A DNA stretch of 64,000 bases. It comes from DATFTE01 sp963840665 (GTDB lineage: Bacteria > Acidobacteriota > Terriglobia > Terriglobales > Acidobacteriaceae). The notes under the pieces are model-generated. The model was not told where the DNA came from. It saw only the letters and a program-made list of their open reading frames with translations, and made no database searches. Positions 58,386 through 64,000 of this stretch are shown here, piece after piece. The translations under genes and the position numbers were made by a program. Every line of letters starts with the position of its first letter. Position 1 is the first letter of the stretch. The stretch is taken from NCBI GenBank assembly GCA_963840665.1, contig CAWIZO010000011.1, positions 620,001 through 684,000 on the forward strand, given 5' to 3'.

Positions 58386-59222
58386 TTAGCGGCTTCTTCC
58401 GTCCGACGGATCGGCGCTCGTGGCGGTGTTCACGTCCACATACATGTGCTGAGAGCGGGGGAAGCCTGGGGCGTAGCAGCTTCCATCGCGATCGTAGTTG
58501 GCGGAGCATCCGCGCGCCACGTCGGGACGCTTTGGCGATTGCGCAAACTGCCACACACCAGCAAAGCGCAGTCCGCTGTCCGTGGGTAAAGGCGGCTTTC
58601 CGAAAGTGCAGCCCGGCGACGGCGGGCAGGCATCATTCGTGACCCAAAAAGTCACGTCCCGATTGTCGGTAAACCCGAGAATGTCTTCGGCCGCGATAAC
58701 GCTGGTCCCGCCGTCTTCTTTTGCTGCGATGCCCGAACAATAGACCCCCGCCCGAAAGGAAGTGGCGCCCACTCCGTCGACCCAGGCCTGGATGTAGGCA
58801 CGCTGCTCAGGGAGCATGCGTCCCCCTTGTTCCTGATCGAGAAAAATAACCGTGTACCTGGGGAAGCCTTCCTGTTTCGCGGCGGCGACAGCAGTTGCGG
58901 CATCTTTCCTGCCTAGAATGCTGGGGTCCGGGGCTTTTTTGATGTCGGCGTAAAGGCGCCCGTTAAAGAGCACGAGAAATCCGAAGCCAGCGTCTTCTAC
59001 CGTCTTGCGCTTGCCCTTCCAATTGTTCGCGTGCGCCCCCGGCGGATCATTGAGCCAATATCCGGTGTAGGAGAAAGTCTTGCGCAGAAGGGGAAGCGCG
59101 GCGTCGCCCGGATATTCGTTGCGATCGAATCCGAGAAAGGTCGAGGTGGTGGGCGAAGCCTGCTCCCAGGCGAGCGGTGCGAGCAGGGCCAATAAAAGAA
59201 TGCTGATAGCGATCCGGCGCAT
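58386..59222 (-). CDS. Secreted DUF1906 (GH25-like/Rv2525c-like) protein
   Basis: A 278-residue exported protein with signal peptide (MRRIAISILLLALLAPLAWEQA). The DUF1906 domain (about 28-265) is a glycoside-hydrolase-like TIM barrel: STFLGFDRNEYPGDAAL, YTGYWLNDPPGAHANNW, FGFLVLFNGRLYADIKKA, TVIFLDQEQGGRMLPEQRAYI, FRAGVYCSG, DVTFWVTND and FAGVWQFAQ. Asp and Glu in F-L-D-Q-E may be catalytic. In Mycobacterium a homologue is exported by Tat and affects the envelope; activity is unproven. Confidence 0.85.
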   Translation of the reverse strand: MRRIAISILLLALLAPLAWEQASPTTSTFLGFDRNEYPGDAALPLLRKTFSYTGYWLNDPPGAHANNWKGKRKTVEDAGFGFLVLFNGRLYADIKKAPDPSILGRKDAATAVAAAKQEGFPRYTVIFLDQEQGGRMLPEQRAYIQAWVDGVGATSFRAGVYCSGIAAKEDGGTSVIAAEDILGFTDNRDVTFWVTNDACPPSPGCTFGKPPLPTDSGLRFAGVWQFAQSPKRPDVARGCSANYDRDGSCYAPGFPRSQHMYVDVNTATSADPSDGRSR

Positions 59223-59262
59223 GGCTAAGAGCATACCCGAAGCGGACTCGAGAGGTTCGTGC

Positions 59263-59275
59263 TACATTTTGACCA
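59263..59275 (+). promoter_or_regulatory. -10-like box before the LytS-type kinase gene
   Basis: TACATT (59263-59268) ends 7 nt before the ATG at 59276 with no Shine-Dalgarno, so the mRNA may be leaderless. Confidence 0.35.
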
Positions 59276-60628
59276 ATGGAACAGCGACTCATCCTGATAA
59301 ACCTGCTGATCAAACTGGGCGTCGCTGCCGCCGTGGCCAGCACTCTCGTCCGATCAGTGGAGTTCAAGTCGCTGCTCTTTCGCGAAGAGCGCTCGCTGAA
59401 ACAGCAGATTTACCTGGTGTTGTGGATCGGAATTCCGCTGGCGATTGCCGTGTGGTTCCGCATCATTCAAAAAAGCTTTGCCGCCGGGGATCTGTCATTC
59501 GAAACCACAGTGCTGCTGGGTGTGATCGCGGGCCGCTTTGCGGGAATGTCTACGGGGGTATTGCTGGCGATTCCCGCGGTCTTGCACGGAGAGTGGGCAA
59601 CGCTGCCCTTCAACGTGCTCTCCGGATTTATTGCCGGCCAGTTACGCATTCTGGCTCCGGATCGAGACGATATCTGGTCATTCTCGCCGTTCATCGACCT
59701 CAGCATTTACCGCATGATCCGCCGCAATCTACCGACCCCGCGTCTGTTCGACTGGCAAGTGATGTTCTTCGCCACCATCGTCGGACTGCGGTTGGTGCAG
59801 ACGGAGATGTCACGCTTCCTGCCTCGCGCTACCTTCAGCATGGAGAGCCCCACCTGGTGGGTGGAAGCGCTGATCTACGCGACGTCGATCGTGGTGATTG
59901 GAACCGAACTAAAGATATTTAACAGCGTGCGTATTCAGATCAAGCTGGAAGAGCAGGAACGGTTACTGCTGCACGCCCGCATGGAGGCGCTGCAGAACCA
60001 GATCAATCCGCACTTCCTCTTTAATACGTTGAACTCGGTTTCGTCGCTGGTGCGCTTTGATCCCGACACGGCGCGCGAGTTGATCATTAAGCTGGCCACG
60101 ATCTTGAGGCGCCTTCTGAGCAGCACCGATGCCTTCGTCACCTTGCGCGAAGAGATGGAATTCATCGACAACTATCTCGACATCGAAGTCGTGCGCTTCG
60201 GACAAGACAAGCTGCATGTGTTGAAGGAACTCGATCCAGCATCGCTCGATGTCATGATTCCTGCCATGTTGCTGCAGCCGCTGGTGGAAAATTCCATCAA
60301 GCACGGCATCTCGTCGAAAATCGATGGCGGCAGCATTACCCTGCGCAGCCGTATCTCTGATACCAAGGTGATTGTCGAAGTGGAAGACGATGGCATCGGT
60401 ATGGGAGCAGCGCAATTGCTGGAAAAGCCCACGGGTCTGGGCGGTACCGGCATAGGCATGGCGAACGTCGCCGAGCGGTTAAAGGTGCTCTACGGAGACA
60501 CCGCGCGCATGACCATCGACAGCCGTGAAGGGAAGGGAACGCTGGTGCGTCTGCGCATGCCTATTCTGGAAACCGCGGGATCGATTCCCGCCGCGCTTTA
60601 TGAAGAGCGCTCCAGCACGCGGCGGTAG
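59276..60628 (+). CDS. LytS/YehU-type sensor histidine kinase
   Basis: A 450-residue membrane kinase. The N-terminal ~215 residues contain a 5TM-LYT-like sensor region with about five or six helices (LINLLIKLGVAAAVASTLVR, QQIYLVLWIGIPLAIAVWF, TVLLGVIAGRFAGMSTGVLLAI). The phosphoacceptor His is in ALQNQINPHFLFNTLNSVSSLV, and the ATPase domain has PLVENSIKHGI (N box) and VEDDGIGM (G1). Such kinases usually pair with a LytTR response regulator, which is not adjacent here. The last 31 bp overlap the 3' end of bshA on the opposite strand. Confidence 0.92.
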   Translation: MEQRLILINLLIKLGVAAAVASTLVRSVEFKSLLFREERSLKQQIYLVLWIGIPLAIAVWFRIIQKSFAAGDLSFETTVLLGVIAGRFAGMSTGVLLAIPAVLHGEWATLPFNVLSGFIAGQLRILAPDRDDIWSFSPFIDLSIYRMIRRNLPTPRLFDWQVMFFATIVGLRLVQTEMSRFLPRATFSMESPTWWVEALIYATSIVVIGTELKIFNSVRIQIKLEEQERLLLHARMEALQNQINPHFLFNTLNSVSSLVRFDPDTARELIIKLATILRRLLSSTDAFVTLREEMEFIDNYLDIEVVRFGQDKLHVLKELDPASLDVMIPAMLLQPLVENSIKHGISSKIDGGSITLRSRISDTKVIVEVEDDGIGMGAAQLLEKPTGLGGTGIGMANVAERLKVLYGDTARMTIDSREGKGTLVRLRMPILETAGSIPAALYEERSSTRR

Positions 60629-61737
60629 AAATCCTCATATTGCGGGATGATACGCGTCGTGCAGAAGCGCGATTGCGCCGATGCTCTTGCAGCTTTCGCC
60701 ATATTCTGCAGCCGTGCAGAGTCGCTTAATAGATCAATCGCGTATCCGGCCATCGCCTCGATATCCCCGACATTCGCCAGGAAACCGCTCTTTCCGTCTT
60801 CGATGACTTCTGGCACGCCGCCGACGCGCGTGGCGATGGGAACTACTTCGCAAGCCATCCCTTCGAGAGCCGCAAGGCCAAACGATTCCAGTTCGCTGGG
60901 CATCAGCATGACATCGGCGACGGCGAGCTTCTCGTGAATCTCGTCCTGCTTGCCTAGAAAAAGTACGTCGTCGTGAATGCCTTTCTGCACTGCCAGCCAT
61001 TCGGCGCGTGAGCGGTCAGGCCCGTCGCCAATCAGCAGAAGCTTGGAAGGAATCTTCTTGCGGATCCGGTCGAAAATCTCGATCACATCGGTGATGCGCT
61101 TCACCGGACGAAAATTCGACAGGTGCACCAGAATGCGCTCGTCTTTCTTTGCATACTCAAGCCGGCGCTCCGCCGCTCCCTTGTCGCGGCAGTAGGTGTC
61201 GCAATTCACGAAGTTGTAAATCACCTGAATCTCGTTGCTCACATCAAACTCGCGCACGGTGCGGGCGCGGAGATACTCCGAGATCGCAGTGACGCCATCG
61301 CTTTCTTCAATAGAAAAACGCGTGATCGGCAGGTACGAGCGATCAAGCCCTACCAGCGTGATGTCAGTTCCGTGCAGAGTGGTCACAAACGGCAGGCGCT
61401 TGCCGCGAGGCTTTGCCGCCAACATTTGTCGGGCTAGTAGAGCGCTGACCGAGTGCGGAATCGCATAGTGCACATGTAGTAAGTCGAGATCGTAAAGCTC
61501 TGATACTTCCGCCATGCGCGTGGCCAATGCCAGGTCGTAGGGTGGAAAGTCGAATAGCGGGTACCGGGAAACTTCCACTTCGTGATAATGAATATTGGAA
61601 TGCGGTTTCAGACGGATCGGCTGTGCGTAGGTGATGAAGTGAATCTCGTGTCCACGTTCGGCCAGTTCCAACCCCAGTTCGGTAGCCACCACGCCGCTGC
61701 CGCCGTAGGTGGGGTAACACGTGATCCCAATCTTCAT
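60598..61737 (-). CDS. bshA: N-acetyl-alpha-D-glucosaminyl L-malate synthase BshA
   Basis: A GT4-type glycosyltransferase of 379 residues, the first step of bacillithiol synthesis (UDP-GlcNAc plus L-malate). Family-specific opening: MKIGITCYPTYGGSGVVATELG, then HEIHFITYAQPIRL, LLHVHYAIPHSVSALLAR and VTTLHGTDITLVG. The nucleotide-sugar motif E-x7-E is in MPSELESFGLAALEGMA. The ypdA gene 31 kb away supports a working bacillithiol system, although bshB and bshC are not in the window. Confidence 0.93.
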   Translation of the reverse strand: MKIGITCYPTYGGSGVVATELGLELAERGHEIHFITYAQPIRLKPHSNIHYHEVEVSRYPLFDFPPYDLALATRMAEVSELYDLDLLHVHYAIPHSVSALLARQMLAAKPRGKRLPFVTTLHGTDITLVGLDRSYLPITRFSIEESDGVTAISEYLRARTVREFDVSNEIQVIYNFVNCDTYCRDKGAAERRLEYAKKDERILVHLSNFRPVKRITDVIEIFDRIRKKIPSKLLLIGDGPDRSRAEWLAVQKGIHDDVLFLGKQDEIHEKLAVADVMLMPSELESFGLAALEGMACEVVPIATRVGGVPEVIEDGKSGFLANVGDIEAMAGYAIDLLSDSARLQNMAKAARASAQSRFCTTRIIPQYEDFYRRVLERSS

Positions 61738-61818
61738 TCCGAGGACGCCTCCGTCAAGACGATACAGCCTCTCCCATTCGATGGAAAGGGAAGGCCAGCG
61801 ATTCAGATTTTGACGGAA

Positions 61819-62493
61819 TTACAAGACCCTCGGACCCAGGCCACCCAGGCCGGAGGCAGATTTCTCAATCTTGCTTTGCAGGTGATTCTGACTGCTCTCA
61901 TCAAGGCCGATAAACTCAATGCCCATGCCCACACCGGGATCGCTGGCCCTGACCACAGCGGTTGTGCTGACCTTCTCCGACTCGATCCAGAAGGTGACGG
62001 TCAATGGTGTGCCGAGTGCAGCGGGGAGCAAAGTCTCCACATAACATCCGCGGCCGTTCATGTCAGTCGCGTTCGTCTGCATATGCACGCCACGCTCTCC
62101 GCGCAGGTCCAACGGAACCCGAATCTTGTGGCGGGTAAACTTGCGCTTGTTCGAAGGAGTCGAAGGAGTGCTGGGCTCAGCAAGCGGAGCCGCTTCGAGT
62201 TCGCGCCGCCACGGGCAGGGCTGCCCATCGAGCAGCTGCACGCCTGCCTGGATCTTTTGCACGGCGCCCGCGTCGATCACCCAGATGACCTTAAATCTGG
62301 CTTTCTTGTCTTCGTACTGAACGCCGACGGTGTCCCCCGGCGCTAGTTGTTGATCAAGGCCCGAGAGCATGGCGCCTTCGCTGCTGATATTGCGCGCCTC
62401 CGCGTTTTGAAAGAATGGACGGCCATCTTTGCCCATGCCCCAAACCCGCACCGGTAGATTCGTTTTTAAACGCGGTTCAGGACTTTGTGACAT
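61819..62493 (-). CDS. Tandem PilZ-domain protein
   Basis: A 224-residue soluble protein with two PilZ-like beta barrels. The second (about 112-205) is canonical: an R-x3-R motif in RKFTRHKIRVPLDL and ATDMNGRGCYVET, a variant of D/N-x-S-x-x-G, then GMGIEFIGL. The first (about 8-95) has LPVRVWGMGKDG and ARNISSEGAMLSGL, retaining N-x-S-x-x-G but lacking the full arginine motif. The second domain could bind cyclic di-GMP; the first may be structural. No partner is adjacent. Confidence 0.8.
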   Translation of the reverse strand: MSQSPEPRLKTNLPVRVWGMGKDGRPFFQNAEARNISSEGAMLSGLDQQLAPGDTVGVQYEDKKARFKVIWVIDAGAVQKIQAGVQLLDGQPCPWRRELEAAPLAEPSTPSTPSNKRKFTRHKIRVPLDLRGERGVHMQTNATDMNGRGCYVETLLPAALGTPLTVTFWIESEKVSTTAVVRASDPGVGMGIEFIGLDESSQNHLQSKIEKSASGLGGLGPRVL

Positions 62494-62615
62494 AGATTCG
62501 AGAATGACCCTTGTCTGTAGTCAACGTTCCTAGATGATACGCTGCACCTTCCGCCAAAGCGGAATTACTAACTTGGACCGGGGTAACATGAATGGTAATG
62601 CTGCACCTGGCACAG

Positions 62616-63491
62616 CTACACACGAACCGAGGATGGAAATACCTGCTGGTATGAAATCAGTGCGACTCCCTGTTGAGTGAGCGCTTCTCGCGTTGCCGTG
62701 GAAGTGAGCACCCGCAGTTCATGCTCCCGCGATGCGCGCAAGCGGGTTCGCATATTCTGGAGTTGCTCGTCATTGTATCCAGGATGGCACACCAGTTCCC
62801 ACGTCCCGTCGGAAAGATTCTTAAGAAGGAATTCGAGGAAGCGCTGGCCGAGCGAGCCGGTGGCAACAATTCCCACGGTGCCGTCCGGCGTGTGCAATCC
62901 GGCCTCGGCGACCGCTTCGCGAAACTTTCCAGCAAGATTGCGCAGCGCGCGAACCTCAAACCAGCGTTTCCAAGTGTCGGGGTACTCTAACAGATGAGCG
63001 AGTTTGACGGTTTCAAAAGGATTGCGGATGGCAGGAACTCCGCACGCCCTGGCGGCATTGAGCACCGCCCGCAACACCGGCGGGAACATGTGTGTGTGCT
63101 TGTGAGTGTCGAGGTGAGAAACGACGATACCAGCACCCTGTACTTTCCGAATTTGGGACACCACTTCCATCTCAATCTGATCGGCGTCGAGTTTCCCCTG
63201 CAATGCGAGTCGGGCAAATGTTGTGAGTGAGTCGTGAAACTTTCCATCGCGTCCCAGCAGCGACGGAAGCGAATTCCGGTCGCTGACCGGAGACCCATCG
63301 ACCAGCACAACGTGACACCCCACGCTCAAATCTGGCGCCGATTGAGAAAGCGCAACCGCTTCGGAGAAAGCCGAAGAGTTCGCCATCAGAGTCGCTGAGG
63401 TTACGATCCCGCGATTGTGAGCTTCGAGAATGGCGCGATTCACACCCGAGGTGAGTCCGAAATCATCGGCATTAACAATCAGACGACGCAC
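62616..63491 (-). CDS. ChbG/HpnK (YdjC)-family carbohydrate deacetylase-like protein
   Basis: A 291-residue member of the YdjC family, zinc-dependent deacetylases acting on N-acetyl groups of chitooligosaccharides or, for HpnK, on hopanoid-linked sugar. Metal ligands are visible: Asp-Asp in LIVNADDFGLTSGVNRAI, His in VGCHVVLVDG, and His in VVSHLDTHKHTHMFP. Hopanoid genes are not nearby, so the substrate is open. The ATG at 63491 starts right before the first strand. Confidence 0.88.
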   Translation of the reverse strand: MRRLIVNADDFGLTSGVNRAILEAHNRGIVTSATLMANSSAFSEAVALSQSAPDLSVGCHVVLVDGSPVSDRNSLPSLLGRDGKFHDSLTTFARLALQGKLDADQIEMEVVSQIRKVQGAGIVVSHLDTHKHTHMFPPVLRAVLNAARACGVPAIRNPFETVKLAHLLEYPDTWKRWFEVRALRNLAGKFREAVAEAGLHTPDGTVGIVATGSLGQRFLEFLLKNLSDGTWELVCHPGYNDEQLQNMRTRLRASREHELRVLTSTATREALTQQGVALISYQQVFPSSVRV

Positions 63492-63519
63492 AAAGCCATT
63501 GTAGCGGCCGAGAGTTTGA

Positions 63520-63554
63520 AGCCAAGAGCTAAAAGCTAAGAGCTAAAAGCCGCT
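63520..63554. repeat. Heptamer repeat arm (AGAGCTA type)
   Basis: AGCCAAG-AGCTAAA-AGCTAAG-AGCTAAA-AGCC lies upstream of the tRNA promoter and of the deacetylase gene. It uses the same 7-mer as 26474-26498. Confidence 0.7.
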
Positions 63555-63561
63555 TTCAAGT

Positions 63562-63591
63562 TTGACCATAATTTCCAGCGTCGCGTATACT
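63562..63591 (+). promoter_or_regulatory. Promoter of the tRNA operon
   Basis: TTGACC (63562-63567), an 18-nt spacer and TATACT (63586-63591) precede the tRNA genes by about 70 nt. The leader between them contains complementary GCCCCTC and GAGGGGC and an inner GCTCCC/GGGAGC stem. Confidence 0.7.
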
Positions 63592-63659
63592 GCAAGAGTT
63601 CTTCTCGTGTGGATGCCCCTCATCTTTCGCGAGGCTCCCATGGTGGCCAGGGGAGCGAG

Positions 63660-63736
63660 GGGCGGTTAGCTCAGCTGGTTAGAGCGCCTGCCTTACAAGC
63701 AGGAGGTCGCAGGTTCGAGTCCTGCACTGCCCACCA
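63660..63736 (+). tRNA. tRNA-Val (anticodon TAC)
   Basis: A complete cloverleaf of 77 nt with encoded CCA. The acceptor GGGCGGT pairs with ACTGCCC (one G-T), the D-arm is GCTCAGCTGGTTAGAGC, the anticodon arm CCTGC-CTTACAA-GCAGG has TAC at the anticodon, and the T-arm is GCAGG-TTCGAGT-CCTGC. It decodes GUA and GUG valine codons. Confidence 0.95.
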
Positions 63737-63759
63737 GTTTGGCATTCCGGCTTACAACC

Positions 63760-63836
63760 GGGGACGTAGTTCAGTTGGTTAGAACGCTGCCCTGTCACGG
63801 CAGAGGCCGCGGGTTCGAGTCCCGTCGTCCCCGCCA
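63760..63836 (+). tRNA. tRNA-Asp (anticodon GTC)
   Basis: A complete cloverleaf of 77 nt with encoded CCA. The acceptor GGGGACG pairs with CGTCCCC, discriminator G, the anticodon arm CTGCC-CTGTCAC-GGCAG has GTC at the anticodon, and the T-arm is GCGGG-TTCGAGT-CCCGT. It lies 23 nt after tRNA-Val and is surely co-transcribed. Confidence 0.95.
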
Positions 63837-64000
63837 TTCCTTTCAACAGCATAGAGCGAATTGCTGAAAAGGCGTGGTACACAAGAAGGTACACATTAAG
63901 CCGTACACCCAGTGCCCACCACTGCGGCCCGTCGGTCTCGCGGCAAAATCATTTGTACTACCCGGCTCTGTGCCTCTCGTTTCTTGCTGCTCACCGCGAA
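63837..64000. other. Right edge, no gene recognised
   Basis: After tRNA-Asp the DNA contains spaced copies of GTACAC (GGTACACAAGAAGGTACACA, then CCGTACACC). No integrase start, tRNA or convincing ORF is visible before the window ends. Confidence 0.4.

Noticed and set aside
26474..63554. Heptamer repeats as CRISPR arrays
   Set aside because: Units are 7 nt with no spacers and no cas genes are present.
63679..63894. ORF antisense to the two tRNA genes encoding a peptide with GTTGLEPAASAVTGQRSNQLNYVP-like sequence
   Set aside because: It is the reverse complement of the tRNAs; such peptides are a common misannotation next to tRNA genes.
63660..64000. tRNA-associated integration site of a genomic island
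   Set aside because: GTACAC repeats follow the tRNA but no integrase, direct repeat of the tRNA 3' end or foreign genes can be seen in the remaining 164 bp.

Overview
The window looks like a chromosomal segment of an acidobacterium (Terriglobia/Koribacter-like). This is inferred from protein style and context, not from a search: a VWFA-related secreted protein of the acidobacterial type, a DUF2911/TPR protein, MacB-type permease pairs, bacillithiol genes (bshA, ypdA), a b6-type cytochrome complex with a giant multiheme cytochrome, about 58-60% GC by eye, and intergenic DNA full of short-period inverted repeats. No prophage, insertion sequence, CRISPR array or rRNA was seen. Two tRNA genes (Val-TAC, Asp-GTC) lie at the right edge.

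Layout. 1-5.6 kb: end of an unknown gene, rmuC, a CAP-domain secreted protein, a DUF72 protein, and a divergent padR / secreted VOC pair sharing a perfect palindromic operator. 5.6-12 kb: ispG, a small RHH-like/PIN toxin-antitoxin module with palindromes around its -10 box, then the uppS-cdsA-dxr-rseP cluster (isoprenoid, undecaprenyl and phospholipid precursors plus site-2 protease). 12-17 kb: HtrA-like protease, MidA-like methyltransferase, and two tandem paralogous secreted PHB-depolymerase-type esterases. 17-24.5 kb: small envelope proteins, two MacB-type permeases, a frameshifted DUF2911 protein, a frameshifted 3-hydroxyacyl-CoA dehydrogenase, and a VWFA protein. 24.5-36.7 kb: HAD phosphatase, EamA transporter, fumC, ypdA, a frataxin-like protein, an S9 peptidase, an MFS transporter, PCD, ssb, a ferredoxin, and an unusual HEAT-like/lipoyl-like membrane protein. 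37-50 kb: a respiratory block read on the minus strand: hemH, Rieske, cytochrome b (b6-type His spacing), a subunit-IV-like protein, an eight-CxxCH membrane cytochrome, a cupredoxin-like lipoprotein, heme A synthase, an ABC-2 exporter and DUF420. 50-63.5 kb: isocitrate dehydrogenase family, nrdR, flippase-like protein, lytic transglycosylase, Cof phosphatase, TPR protein, threonine synthase, AlaX-like editing protein, DUF1906 protein, orphan LytS-type kinase, bshA, tandem PilZ protein and a ChbG/HpnK-like deacetylase.

The most unusual signal is not a gene. At about a dozen intergenic loci the DNA consists of degenerate tandem 7-mers, and at most of them the 7-mers form the two arms of a long inverted repeat. 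The 7-mer differs between loci (AAGTGCT, TGAGTGC, GGTACTC, GTCGTTG, TTGATTG, AGAGCTA, AGTCGTC), but the period and the hairpin architecture are kept. A second class has a 9-nt period. Several genes take their stop codon or C-terminal tail from these repeats.

Four conserved genes (cdsA, DUF2911, 3-hydroxyacyl-CoA dehydrogenase, hemH) carry six single-base frameshifts in total. At least two of these genes are normally essential or near-essential, so uncorrected assembly indels are more likely than gene decay. Two genes (cdsA, ctaA) appear to start at CTG behind a strong Shine-Dalgarno, and four plus-strand genes have a -10-like box 6-7 nt before the start codon, suggesting leaderless transcripts.
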